DNA from: Nocardia brasiliensis
GTDB lineage: Bacteria; Actinomycetota; Actinomycetes; Mycobacteriales; Mycobacteriaceae
Assembly (NCBI RefSeq): GCF_011801125.1
Contig: NZ_CP046171.1
Span: 1,674,001-1,738,000 of the forward strand
Length of the DNA stretch: 64,000 nt
Direction of reading: 5' to 3'
The notes beneath the pieces were generated by a model. That model was not told the DNA's origin. It worked only from the letters and a program-made list of their open reading frames with translations, and did no database searches. The position numbers and the translations under genes were made by a program. Of this stretch, positions 1 through 8,822 are shown piece after piece. Numbering within the stretch: position 1 is the stretch's first letter; each line of letters starts with the position of its first letter.

Positions 1-2
1 GG

Positions 3-890
3 GCCCCACGCCGCCCCGAATTGCCCGGCACCTTCGACGGGTTGTCCATGCACGCGGCCGACTACCGCGGCCCGGACGTGTTGCGCGGCAAGCGGGTACT
101 CGTGATCGGCGCCGGTACCTCGGGCTGCGATATCGCGGTGGAGAGCAGCCAGGCGGCGGCGCGCACGCTGCTGAGTGTGCGGCGCGGCAATTACATCTGG
201 CCGAAGTACATGTTCGGTATGCCGACTGACGCGTACTACGAGTTCGTGCTGAAGTTCCGGATGCCGCGAGCGTTGGTGCGCGCCATGGGCAAACCGCTGC
301 TTCGGCTGAACAGCGCGGGCAACCCCGTGCGCTACGGCATGCCACGGCCGGAACACAAACTGCTGGAAGAGCATTTCGTGATGAACTCGACCCTGCTCTA
401 CCAGCTCGGTCACGGCGAGATCGACGTCAAGCCGGAGGCCGTCGAATTGTGCGGTGACCATGTGCGTTTCGCGGACGGTTCGGTTGAGCACATCGATGCC
501 ATCGTCTATGCCACCGGCTACCACCAGGCCGAGTTCCCGTTCATCGACCGCGCGTATCTGAACTGGTCCACCGGGCCCATCCCGGCGCTGCACCTGCACG
601 CCTTCCACCCCGAGTTCGACAACCTCTTCGTTATCGGCTACTTCCAAATATCCACCGGCACTTGGCCGATCATGGACTACCAGGCGCAGATCATGGCGCG
701 GTATCTGCACCTGCTCGACACCGACCCGCAGCGTGCCGCGGGGTTCCGGAAGGAAAAGGCGAATCCCGTCTACGGTCCGAAGCTCAACGGCGGCATCAAC
801 TACTACGGTTCCGAGCGCCATTGGCTCCAGGTCGAACACGTCTCGTATCGCAGGCGATTGCGCAAGCTGGCACGACGCCTGGCCGCGTAA
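3..890 (+). CDS. Flavin-containing monooxygenase, C-terminal part (gene enters from the left edge)
   Basis: The frame is open to the first bases of the window, so the start and the FAD-binding N-terminus lie outside; only about 295 residues are seen. A second Rossmann motif (VIGAGTSGCDIA) for NADPH and, further on, the ATGY motif seen in flavin-containing and Baeyer-Villiger monooxygenases identify the family. Such enzymes use NADPH and oxygen to oxygenate N, S or ketone substrates; the substrate here cannot be told. The coding frame ends with TAA and is followed by a long inverted repeat shared with the convergent beta-propeller gene. Confidence 0.85.
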   Translation, partial: APRRPELPGTFDGLSMHAADYRGPDVLRGKRVLVIGAGTSGCDIAVESSQAAARTLLSVRRGNYIWPKYMFGMPTDAYYEFVLKFRMPRALVRAMGKPLLRLNSAGNPVRYGMPRPEHKLLEEHFVMNSTLLYQLGHGEIDVKPEAVELCGDHVRFADGSVEHIDAIVYATGYHQAEFPFIDRAYLNWSTGPIPALHLHAFHPEFDNLFVIGYFQISTGTWPIMDYQAQIMARYLHLLDTDPQRAAGFRKEKANPVYGPKLNGGINYYGSERHWLQVEHVSYRRRLRKLARRLAA

Positions 891-897
891 CCCGCAC

Positions 898-962
898 TCC
901 CGCACCCGTTCCGTGCTCGCATACCCAGGCTCACCGGGGGATACGCTCGGACGGGTGCGGGA
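898..962. terminator. Long-arm inverted repeat between convergent genes
   Basis: Twelve-base perfect arms (898-909 and 951-962, TCCCGCACCCGT and its complement) enclose about 41 nt in the gap between the monooxygenase and the convergent beta-propeller gene. It is suited to ending transcription from both sides, but it has no T-run, so the role is inferred. Confidence 0.45.
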
Positions 963-973
963 TGGGTGGTGAA

Positions 974-2134
974 CTACTCGGGGTAGACACCGGCGACGAA
1001 TGCGCCCTTGGTGGTGTAGGAGCGCAGCCGTTGCAGCGTAGCGGTGTCGTAGGCGACGAGCGAGGCATCCAGGTTCGCCAGATTCATCATGAACGGGTCC
1101 CAGGCCTGTTGTTTGGCGTGGTACCAGCCGGCGAGCGGGTTGAAGTAGGGCAGCGGGATACCGTCGGAAACGGTGGTCAGATACGCGGTCTTGCCGCCGT
1201 CGGAGAAGCCGACGTACACGGCGGCGCCGTCGGTCGGAAAGCGGTTGACCTCGGCCCCGGTCTGCGCGTCCAGGATGACGACCTGGTTGTCGTTGTAGAG
1301 GCACACCCACAGATGCTTGCCGTCCGGCGTCAGGGTCCCGGAGATCGGTTCGGACCAGAGCGGGAGGAACGTGGTGGCGCGCACGGTCCAGCTCGGTACG
1401 TCGACGAAGGCGACCCCGGCCCAGAAATTGACCGCGAAGAGCGTCCTTCCGTCCTCGGACATCCCGCCCCAGCCCGGCGTGACGCCGTTGAGGAACAGCG
1501 GCGGCGCCTTGACCGCGGCGGTGACCGCGTCGTACTCGGTCAGGGTGCCCGCCGCCGAGAAGACATAGAGCGACGAGGCGTCGAGCGAGACCTCGATGTG
1601 CGCGGCGCCCGGCGGCAGCAGCATCGGCAGGGTCCGCACGATCTCCAGGGTCTTGGTGTCGAGCACCTGCGTCACCGACAGCGAGGTGGGGATGAACAGG
1701 TAGCGTCCGTCGCTGGAGAGGATGATGGTCGCGTAGGGGGCGCCGAGGGTGGGGATCCGGTCGAGCACCTTCCCGGTCGGCACGTCGATCACGGAGACGT
1801 TCCAGGTGAACGGGTTCCCCGGGCCGAAGTTGCCGACGAACAGGCGTGAGCCGTCCGGCAGCGCCTTGATCACCATGGGGTGGTCGCCGACGTTGGGTAT
1901 CTCCTGCAGCACCGTCAGGGTGGCCGGGTCGAATTTCAGCACCGATCCGCTGCTGTAACTCGGGATCCAGATGGCGCCGTCGGGGCCGGTACTCGACCCC
2001 GCGACCGTCGGATTCGCTTGTGCGACACCGGGGATACCGAGGGCGGCGGTGCCGAAGAGCGCGAGCCGCAGCGCGTCGCGCCGGTTCAGCCCGCCGGTGG
2101 TGGGACGTTGGAGCCTGGTCACTACGGAACTCAT
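974..2134 (-). CDS. Tat-exported YncE-like beta-propeller protein
   Basis: The 386-residue product begins with a twin-arginine signal (NRRDALRLALFG near residues 17-28, hydrophobic stretch, then VAQA). The mature part is a series of beta-propeller blades of the YncE / 40-residue YVTN type, with recurring units such as SVIDVPTGKVLDRIP, VLDTKTLEIV and VILDAQTGAEVNRFP. No catalytic motif is visible; family members are extracytoplasmic binding or scaffold proteins. The ATG overlaps the TGA of the upstream thioesterase (ATGA, 2131-2134), so the two are translationally coupled. An in-frame extension further upstream exists but reads through the thioesterase gene out of frame and has no domain sense. 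Confidence 0.85.
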   Translation of the reverse strand: MSSVVTRLQRPTTGGLNRRDALRLALFGTAALGIPGVAQANPTVAGSSTGPDGAIWIPSYSSGSVLKFDPATLTVLQEIPNVGDHPMVIKALPDGSRLFVGNFGPGNPFTWNVSVIDVPTGKVLDRIPTLGAPYATIILSSDGRYLFIPTSLSVTQVLDTKTLEIVRTLPMLLPPGAAHIEVSLDASSLYVFSAAGTLTEYDAVTAAVKAPPLFLNGVTPGWGGMSEDGRTLFAVNFWAGVAFVDVPSWTVRATTFLPLWSEPISGTLTPDGKHLWVCLYNDNQVVILDAQTGAEVNRFPTDGAAVYVGFSDGGKTAYLTTVSDGIPLPYFNPLAGWYHAKQQAWDPFMMNLANLDASLVAYDTATLQRLRSYTTKGAFVAGVYPE

Positions 2135-2898
2135 TCGTTCGTCGGGGGCAGAGCGTGCACGATACCGGCGGCGTTGACGCCGTCGTCGGTGCGAAACCAC
2201 AGGTGCAGCCCGCTCGGGCGGTTTTCGGTCCGGACCAGCACCGGGGTGTCGGGTGCGATGGGCCGGTTGTACTCGAGGACCGCCCGATGGGGGCGGTCCA
2301 GCAGGTCGGAGTGCGCGGGCAGGAACTGCTCGACCGCCTGCCAGTAGACGGCGTTGTTCACGTGGCCGAACAGGTCGATGTCGGTCTCGCGCAGCGAGAA
2401 CGGCTTGTCGCGCTGGTCGATCGCGCCGGGCGCGCCGACGAGCTCCGGCCGCCAGCGCAGCCGGTGCTCGTCGGTCGTCTTGGCCAGGTGCGCGAAGCCT
2501 GCCTCGCTGATTCGCGCTGTCGTGCCGGTCTTTTCGTCGACGTTGATCCAGAATGCCTCGGTCTCGACCAGACCGCCCGCCGCGCTGGTGATCCGGACCC
2601 GCATGTTCGCCCAGCGGGTCGAGACGCCGGAACACCAGCGTTGCAACCGGACTCGGTCGGGCCACCGGATCGGGTGGAGCACCTCCAGCGTGCTGCGCCG
2701 CACGATCCAGGAGGGATCGGACTCGGCGAAACCGTTGCTGTGCAGGTCATCCCAGGCGATGTCCTGTAGGTATCTGGCGATACCGTCCAGGCGTAACCGG
2801 CCGTGCCGGTCGACATCGCCACCGCGCACCGTCCAGGACGTCGTGTATCCGGCGTCGTCCGATGGCGGATCGGTCAGCGTGTAGCGGGGGATCGTCAT
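2131..2898 (-). CDS. Acyl-ACP thioesterase family protein (double hot-dog)
   Basis: This 255-residue protein has the length and layout of bacterial FatA/FatB-like acyl-ACP thioesterases (the mycobacterial Rv2001 type). The N-terminal hot-dog half runs from the GGDVDRHGRL region through LQDIAWDD and WIVRR; the second half carries FGHVNNAVYWQAVEQFL, the typical D/G-H-V-N-N-xx-Y motif. Family members hydrolyse acyl-ACP, or acyl-CoA in bacteria lacking free ACP substrates, to release fatty acid. The gene lies 6 nt after the secreted propeller gene and overlaps the next propeller gene, so it is the middle gene of a three-gene leftward unit. Confidence 0.85.
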   Translation of the reverse strand: MTIPRYTLTDPPSDDAGYTTSWTVRGGDVDRHGRLRLDGIARYLQDIAWDDLHSNGFAESDPSWIVRRSTLEVLHPIRWPDRVRLQRWCSGVSTRWANMRVRITSAAGGLVETEAFWINVDEKTGTTARISEAGFAHLAKTTDEHRLRWRPELVGAPGAIDQRDKPFSLRETDIDLFGHVNNAVYWQAVEQFLPAHSDLLDRPHRAVLEYNRPIAPDTPVLVRTENRPSGLHLWFRTDDGVNAAGIVHALPPTNE

Positions 2899-2904
2899 CC
2901 TGCG

Positions 2905-4032
2905 CTACCCCACGTGCGGCAGCCAGGCGGGCACGCCGAGGCCGATCTTCAACGGAATGGGGTCGCCGACAAGTTGATCGGTGCGCGGATCGAAGACGAT
3001 CACCTGGCCCGGCGTGAGCCCGATGCCCGCGGTGACGAGGTTCGCGAACAACACCATCTCCGGTATCGGGCCCACATACGGGTTGGTCGAGGGGCCGACA
3101 TCGGTGATGTAACCGCGGGTGCCGTCCGCGCTGAACTCGATGGCGGTCGCCGATCCCGAGGTCGGAATGCGCCCGATCACTTCATCTTTGGTGGTGTCGA
3201 CGATCAGGATGTCCTTCCCGCCGAAGAGGGTCACGTAGAGCTTGCTGCCGTCCGGCGACAGGGTGGAGACGAACGCGCCCGGGTTACCCGGCGTCCAGTT
3301 GCCGTCGGGACTGGTGTGGATCAGCTTGGTGACCCGCCATTCCTTCATGTCGACGACGCTGAGGCTGTTGATCGAATCGACGTACATCTTCGATCCGTCT
3401 TTGCTGAAGGTGTACCAGAAACTGGCCACGCCACCGACGATGAGCGGCGGCCGCACGGTATTTCCGGTGACAGGATCGATCGCCTGAATGATGCCGCTCT
3501 GGGTGTATCCGACGTACAGCAGCCCGTCGGGCCCCTGGATCGCGCCCGCGGGGATATCTGGGAGCCGGCCGCCACCCAGATCGGGGAAGCGGATCTTGCG
3601 AACGACGGTGTCGGTCGCGACGTCGATCACCTCGATCACGTAACCGAGTTCGGGGACAAAGATTTCTTTACCGTCTCTGGAGGTGAAGATGCCGAGCGCG
3701 GGTCCCTCGATGGGGATGTGTTTGGTCGTGTTCGACGGCCGTTCGATCACCGTGACGCTCGGCGGTGTGAAGCCGAAATTGCCGGAGTAGACCTTCTTCG
3801 CGTCCGGTGTGACCGCGAGCACGCCCGGCTTGGTGATGGGGCCGGTCGGAATGCGGTCGGTGACGGTGTTGGTCGCGGTGTCGATCACCGCGATCGTGTC
3901 GTTCTGCACCTCGGGCACGTACAGCTGACCGGCTGGGCCGCTCGGTGCGTCCGGGGGCGCGGCGTACGCGCTGCCCGCCACGACGCAGAGCGCCAGGACG
4001 GACGAGATGCCGATACGGCTGAGAATTCGCAT
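2905..4032 (-). CDS. Secreted YncE-like beta-propeller protein
   Basis: The 375-residue product has a Sec signal peptide (MRILSRIG, hydrophobic SVLALCVVAGSAYA, likely cleavage after AYA). The rest is built of YVTN/YncE propeller blades (IAVIDTATNTVTDRIP, VIDVATDTVVRKI, ILIVDTTKDEVIGRIP). It is a paralogue in fold of the Tat-exported propeller two genes downstream, but uses a different export route. It is the first gene of the unit propeller - thioesterase - propeller. No enzymatic residues can be named. Confidence 0.82.
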   Translation of the reverse strand: MRILSRIGISSVLALCVVAGSAYAAPPDAPSGPAGQLYVPEVQNDTIAVIDTATNTVTDRIPTGPITKPGVLAVTPDAKKVYSGNFGFTPPSVTVIERPSNTTKHIPIEGPALGIFTSRDGKEIFVPELGYVIEVIDVATDTVVRKIRFPDLGGGRLPDIPAGAIQGPDGLLYVGYTQSGIIQAIDPVTGNTVRPPLIVGGVASFWYTFSKDGSKMYVDSINSLSVVDMKEWRVTKLIHTSPDGNWTPGNPGAFVSTLSPDGSKLYVTLFGGKDILIVDTTKDEVIGRIPTSGSATAIEFSADGTRGYITDVGPSTNPYVGPIPEMVLFANLVTAGIGLTPGQVIVFDPRTDQLVGDPIPLKIGLGVPAWLPHVG

Positions 4033-4481
4033 GGGTATGCGCTCCTAGGCTGGAAAGCGAGCACCTGCTCGATGGCAAACTTTTGGCAACCTTATGAATT
4101 GGGTATATTTCGGGCAAGGGTGCGGGCGGACATGCTTTGTCCGCATACCCCTGTAACGGCGCCGTCGACAAACTCGACTTGTTTATCCATCGGCTGTGAT
4201 GTCTCCGACAATGGGGTGATTCGAGCAGGGGTTCCCCTGCTGGCCTGCGGGTGTGATTACTTCGCTGCGAGGTGGTGAAAGTGGTCCGGTGGCGGCGCGG
4301 CGGTCGCTTTCTGGCGGGGGATTGCTGCAGGACGCTTGTCCGGTAAAGCCCTTTCGCCCCGTGCGAATTATTGCTGAGTATTTGCTGGTGCGACTGTTCT
4401 GGGCAACCCGTCGGTACCGGCAACGGGTCGCACCTCGACGCCATCGGTGTCGGGGAACCGGCGAACCCGATTAGGATCGTG
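4033..4481. promoter_or_regulatory. Divergent intergenic region, no specific site recognised
   Basis: This gap of about 450 bases separates the leftward propeller/thioesterase unit from the rightward lipoxygenase gene and must hold both promoters. It is noticeably richer in A and T than its surroundings around 4075-4150. I see no convincing long palindrome and no additional gene. Confidence 0.4.
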
Positions 4482-6548
4482 ATGGAACGTAGAAGTTTTC
4501 TGAGAAGCACTGTGGTTGCGAGCGCCTCGGGCATCGGAGCCCTCGCTGCGGCGTCGGCCGATGCGGCGCCCTTTGATCTGCCCTTGCCGTTCGGCGATCC
4601 GCAGCGCCCCGGCCCCGTCAATCCGCTGCTGCCGCAACAGGATCCGAACCCCGCCGCGCGGGCGGCCGAACTCGCCCGGCTGCAGGGCAAGTACGTGTGG
4701 TCCGAAACCGCGAATCACGTGCGGGGCGTGCCCATGGCCGCGTCGCTGTCCATCGAGGACAACCCGACGCTGGAATGGCTCGTCATCTCCCTCGATCAGC
4801 AGTATCAGGTCATCTCCAACATCCTGCTGGCGCTGACCCAGCACTTCAGCCATCTGGCCGGAGATCTGTTGCAGCCCTTGGTGGACCAACTGGTCGGCGC
4901 GAAGAACGCACTGGACGGGGTAGTCCGGACGGTGGCCCCGGTGCTGGGCGGCCCGGTAGGCGAGCCGCTGGACCCCGTGGCGCGTGGCGCCGCACACCTC
5001 GCGATGCAGACCGCCGAGATCGCGCTGCGCACGCTCGACCAGATCCGTGGGGGTCTGTTCGCGGCGTTGCGCAAGATGTTCGACAGTCCTGGTGTCGGCA
5101 ACTTCGGCACCGCCGACGGAGTCGAGCGTTACCGAAAGCTCTATCTGACCCTGCCGGTGCCACCGGTGGCCGAACGGATCCACGACGACATGCTGTTCGC
5201 CCGCATGCGTGTCGCGGGTGGCAACCCGATGGTGCTGCGGCGGGTGCGCGGTGCGCTGCCCGCCAACTTCCCGCTCGACAACGCGGGTTACGCGTCGGTC
5301 ATGGGCGCGCAGGACAGCCTGAGCGCGGCCATCGCGCAGGGGCGGCTGTATTTGGCCGACTATGTCGAATTGGGGTCGTCGGCTTCGGAATCGGTGACCT
5401 ACAAGTTGCTGACCGGGCCGGGCTACAACACCGCTCCGATCGCCGCCTTCGCGGTTCCCGCCGGTGGCGGCGAACTCGAGCCGGTGGCGATCCAGTGCGG
5501 CCAGGACCCCGGCAAGCACGTCATGATCCTGCGGCCGGGGCCGAACGACGGCGATCGCTACTGGGGTTGGCAGATGGCGAAGACGGTGGTGCACACCGCC
5601 GATTTCAACCATCATGAACTCTTCTCCCACCTCGCCCGCACCCACCTGGTCAGCGAGGCGTTCTGCGTGGCCACGCGACGGCACCTGGCCGCAAACCATC
5701 CGTTGAACATCCTGTTGACGCCGCATTTCGAGGGCTCGCTGTTCATCAACGAGCTGGCCACCTACCTCATCTTGGCACCGGAGGCCAGCGGTGATCTGAT
5801 CTTCGCGGCCGAGCTGAGCAACCAGATCTCCGCTGCGGGCAAGGCCCGACTGGAGTGGGACTTCTACGAGCACATGCCCGCGCGGGAGTTCGCCGCGCGC
5901 GGCGTCGACGGCCCACAGCTGCGCTACCCGTATCGCGATGACGCCTTGCTGATCTGGGACACGATCCAGAGCTGGGTCGAGGAGTACGTGCGCGTCTACT
6001 ACAGCGACGACGCCGACGTGCGGGCCGATACCGAACTGGTCGCCTGGGCCGACGAACTCGCCACGGTGGGAAAGGTCAAGGGCTTCACCAGAATCGACAG
6101 CATCGATCAACTGATCGAGGTGGTCACGATGATCGTGTTCACCGCAAGCGCGCAGCACGCCGCAGTCAACTTCCCGCAGAAGGACTTCATGGAGTTCGCG
6201 GCCTACTACAGCGGCATGACCGCGGCCCCCGCGCCCACCACCGCGACCGGCCACGCCGAAACCGACTGGGTGCGCATGCTGCCGTGTCTGCTGAGCTCCA
6301 TCGCCCAGCTGTATGTGCTCGACAGCCTCGGCAGCGTGCACTATCGCCCACTGGGCGACTACCGAACCAACAGCTTTCCGTTCGGCAACGCCATTAACGA
6401 CCCGCGCATCGTGGGCCCAGGCGGCCCGCTGGACCGCTTCCGCTCCGCCCTGCGCGCCGCCGAGGACACGATCAACGCGCGCAACACCCAGCGCGAGCCC
6501 TACGGCTTCCTGCTGCCCAGCTCCATCCCGACGAGCACGAACATCTGA
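4482..6548 (+). CDS. Exported lipoxygenase with complete iron site
   Basis: This is a 688-residue lipoxygenase. The long helix carries WQMAKTVVHTADFNHHELFSHLARTHL, the signature of plant, animal and bacterial lipoxygenases. All five iron ligands can be assigned: His378 and His383 (HELFSH), His559 and Asn563 (HAAVN), and the C-terminal Ile688, which must be the last residue in this family and is. The N-terminus is Tat-like (ERRSFLR, then a hydrophobic stretch ending ADA), so the enzyme should act outside the membrane. Lipoxygenases add O2 to polyunsaturated fatty acids. The ATG at 4482 was chosen because it starts the signal peptide; the longer frame adds 37 unlikely residues. The gene is divergent from the thioesterase unit. 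Lipoxygenases are rare in bacteria and usually thought to be horizontally acquired. Confidence 0.9.
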   Translation: MERRSFLRSTVVASASGIGALAAASADAAPFDLPLPFGDPQRPGPVNPLLPQQDPNPAARAAELARLQGKYVWSETANHVRGVPMAASLSIEDNPTLEWLVISLDQQYQVISNILLALTQHFSHLAGDLLQPLVDQLVGAKNALDGVVRTVAPVLGGPVGEPLDPVARGAAHLAMQTAEIALRTLDQIRGGLFAALRKMFDSPGVGNFGTADGVERYRKLYLTLPVPPVAERIHDDMLFARMRVAGGNPMVLRRVRGALPANFPLDNAGYASVMGAQDSLSAAIAQGRLYLADYVELGSSASESVTYKLLTGPGYNTAPIAAFAVPAGGGELEPVAIQCGQDPGKHVMILRPGPNDGDRYWGWQMAKTVVHTADFNHHELFSHLARTHLVSEAFCVATRRHLAANHPLNILLTPHFEGSLFINELATYLILAPEASGDLIFAAELSNQISAAGKARLEWDFYEHMPAREFAARGVDGPQLRYPYRDDALLIWDTIQSWVEEYVRVYYSDDADVRADTELVAWADELATVGKVKGFTRIDSIDQLIEVVTMIVFTASAQHAAVNFPQKDFMEFAAYYSGMTAAPAPTTATGHAETDWVRMLPCLLSSIAQLYVLDSLGSVHYRPLGDYRTNSFPFGNAINDPRIVGPGGPLDRFRSALRAAEDTINARNTQREPYGFLLPSSIPTSTNI

Positions 6549-6660
6549 TCTCGTCGCGCCTACGCCAATTCCTTTTCCGCACAAGCTAGTACCACATCAG
6601 CACAAGGGAGGCTATCGCAAGAGGTGGATGCGCGGATCTAGTTGCATTGCCGCCGTGGTG

Positions 6661-6905
6661 CTACCGGCGTCGTGCGGCCCACGCTCTGGTCGTGTAAGTC
6701 GTCTCGACTTCGCTCTGGCTTTGTAACCGGGTTTGCGCGAAGTCGAGAAAGCGATCGAAGAGTTCAGCACCCAGTTGGGCTTGGACGTCGTTGGCTGATC
6801 GCCATGCTCCGAGATAGTGGTCCACGCTTTGCCGCACTACGAGTTTCGGACTCGAGATAGATAGGCATGGTGAAGGCTGGCAGCACGGCCAGACGGGCAG
6901 TCAGC
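6661..6905 (-). pseudogene. Remnant of a SAM-dependent methyltransferase C-terminus
   Basis: On the minus strand a frame without a good start reads VDHYLGAWRSANDVQ, then LFDRFLDF, then TYTTRAWAARRR and a stop at 6661. This resembles from memory the C-terminal region of actinobacterial class I methyltransferases (WRSVNDVQ and TRAWxARR features). The frame is closed upstream near 6910, so the catalytic part is missing. I take it as a degraded fragment; the family match is by eye only. Confidence 0.4.
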
Positions 6906-7443
6906 GGCGAAGGCAGCAGTGTGGCCTGATTCGACCAGCCCCGACAGCCGGGTCAGCGTTTCGGTCTTGGTGCCGAATTCGAATGTGGCTGTAGTGCATC
7001 CATCGATCTCTCCCCGTTGTGTCGGATGAAACGCCCACTAGGGGCGACATGGCCGGATGAATAGCTGCTAAACACAACGGTCTCGCGAGCGTTCTAGAGA
7101 TTTCATGCTCCATGTCGAAGGCGATACCCGAACCTGGCGGCCGCACGAACGATGTCCGGCCGCGAAAATGCTGCCCAGACAGACATGCCTTCGTCGAGCG
7201 TCGAAGGTGTAACGGATTTGTAGCTGCTGAGGAGCGGTTCCATGACGGGTGAGCAGGTGCCCGGGTGGTGGGCGTCCATCGGTCTCGGAGTCGTCGGCTT
7301 TGATCGCTGAGAGTTGTCTGATGTCGCCGATCTGGCCGATCGTGGTGCCCGTGAACGACCAGATACTGCAGCGGGCGAGGTGAGCCTTTGCGTATCGGCG
7401 CTGTCGGCGTCTCGATCGTCACCGTGCCGCTACGCTGCGATAT
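6906..7443. other. Stretch without a recognisable gene
   Basis: No convincing coding frame, RNA gene or repeat was found here on either strand. A short minus-strand frame at about 6905-7000 with a TKTETLTRLSGLV-like segment looks protein-like but could not be assigned. Together with the methyltransferase fragment it suggests decayed DNA. Confidence 0.4.
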
Positions 7444-7878
7444 ATGGAGATAACGATAGTGGACATCGCACCTGGCCAGCCCGAGATGGCGGCGGTTGTC
7501 GCGCCGCTGATACAGGCGCTGCGACCTGATCTCGGGGTCGGTTTCTCGGAATTTGCTGAGGAGGGCCATCGGCAGGGTCTGGTGTTCACCGGTGCCTTCG
7601 ATCCGCAGGGGCACTGCCTCGGGGTGGCGACGCATCGTGTGCTCGCGACCAGCCGTGGCCGGTTGCTGTTCATCGATGACTTGATCACCGCTCCTGAGGC
7701 CCGGTCCCGAGGCGTCGGCGCACGGTTGCTGACGGAGATGGAGCACCGTGCCCGTGCCGCCGGATGTGTGCGCATCGAACTCGACTCAGGGGTGACAAAT
7801 GTTGGGGCGCACCGCTTTTACCACGGGCAGGGTATGTCGATCATGGCATTCCATTTCGCCCGATCAGTGGATGGCTGA
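7444..7878 (+). CDS. GNAT family N-acetyltransferase
   Basis: The 144-residue protein fits a single GNAT domain. The acetyl-CoA binding A motif is seen as FIDDLITAPEARSRGVGARLL (R-x-x-G-x-G/A at about residues 93-98), followed by the C-terminal strand with NVGAHRFYHGQGM. The acceptor substrate is unknown. A TACGCT hexamer at 7431-7436, 7 nt before the ATG, would fit a -10 element of a leaderless transcript, which is common in actinomycetes; this is inference. The gene stands alone between decayed DNA and the leftward TetR gene. Confidence 0.85.
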   Translation: MEITIVDIAPGQPEMAAVVAPLIQALRPDLGVGFSEFAEEGHRQGLVFTGAFDPQGHCLGVATHRVLATSRGRLLFIDDLITAPEARSRGVGARLLTEMEHRARAAGCVRIELDSGVTNVGAHRFYHGQGMSIMAFHFARSVDG

Positions 7879-8069
7879 ACAGTCGGAACATCGGCTCGGC
7901 GTCGCTGGGCGGGCTGACCGCCGATAGTGCGCACACTATTGACCTCGATGTGACAGGCGCGCACAGACCTCGATGGCAGCCTGGCGCTGGTTCGCGGCGG
8001 GTCGATTGGCGCGGAACGAGGCGGCCCGCCGCGACCGCCCTGAGTCTCATGTGGCGAGTGGTGACCGGA

Positions 8070-8690
8070 TCACGTCGACAGTTGGAGCGCGTCGGGGATG
8101 GCGTCGAAGGCTTCGCGGAGTCGGTTGACGAGTTCGGCTCGGCCACCGGTGCCGTTGGCGGCGACCCAGCCGCGGCCGGCGTGGCTCCAGGCGGTGATGG
8201 CCAGTTCGGCGAGGATGCGTGGCCGCAGATCATCCTCGGGGAGTGCGAGTTCGGCGGCAAGATGCGCGGCGATTCGAGTTTTCACGCCGGAGCGGGTGTA
8301 GTCGATATGGCCGAGCACGCTGGGTGCGGTGAGGGCCAGTCGACGGGTGGCGATATAGCGCTCGTTCCAGTCCTCCGGGAGCGCGACGGCGGCGTCGATG
8401 AGGACGTCGCGTAGTGCGGTGAGGACCGGCCCGGTGAGTTCGCGTTCGGCCAGGGCGTCGAGATAGCCCGTCCAGACCTCGGTTTCGGCCTCGATGGCGA
8501 CGGCCTCCTTGGTGGGGAAGGCGCGAAAGAAGGTGCTGCGGGAGACCTCTGCCGCATCGACCAGTTCCTCGACGGTGGTGGCGGCGAAGCCTTTCTCCGC
8601 GAACAACCGCAGGGCGGTGTCGGCGAGAGTCCGGCGGGTGCGGAGCCGCTTGCGTTCACGCAGTGGGAGGGCACGGTCGTCGATCGGCAT
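8070..8690 (-). CDS. TetR family transcriptional regulator
   Basis: The 206-residue protein has the N-terminal TetR helix-turn-helix (RTRRTLADTALRLFAEKGF, then TTVEELVDAAEVSRSTFFRAFPTKE at about residues 20-65) and a variable ligand-binding C-terminal domain. It is divergently placed from the two tandem winged-helix genes, and the gap of about 130 nt contains a palindrome, so it probably controls itself and those genes. The ligand is unknown. Confidence 0.9.
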   Translation of the reverse strand: MPIDDRALPLRERKRLRTRRTLADTALRLFAEKGFAATTVEELVDAAEVSRSTFFRAFPTKEAVAIEAETEVWTGYLDALAERELTGPVLTALRDVLIDAAVALPEDWNERYIATRRLALTAPSVLGHIDYTRSGVKTRIAAHLAAELALPEDDLRPRILAELAITAWSHAGRGWVAANGTGGRAELVNRLREAFDAIPDALQLST

Positions 8691-8734
8691 GCCGAGATCC
8701 TAGCGCAAAGAAGAACCTCAAGCGCTAAAGAAAC

Positions 8735-8779
8735 TGAGTATCACTTGGGACTTGCGCACTGATGGGACTTAGTATCAGT
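8735..8779. promoter_or_regulatory. Candidate TetR operator between divergent genes
   Basis: An inverted repeat ACTGAT-N10-ATCAGT lies at 8758-8779. The words GGGACTT (8747-8753 and 8764-8770) and AGTATCA (8737-8743 and 8771-8777) each occur twice, so the region may hold two overlapping sites. Its position between the TetR gene and the gene starting at 8823 suits an operator. Confidence 0.4.
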
Positions 8780-8822
8780 ATTGTCCACATCACCGAGCAC
8801 CACCTCGAACAAGGAGATCGCA

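Noticed and set aside
4368..6584. Long minus-strand frame opposite the lipoxygenase gene
   Set aside because: Shadow of the real gene, whose domain and ligands are unambiguous.
6901..7746. Minus-strand frame of 281 codons over the GNAT gene
   Set aside because: It is largely antisense to the GNAT gene and the rest lacks resemblance to any protein.
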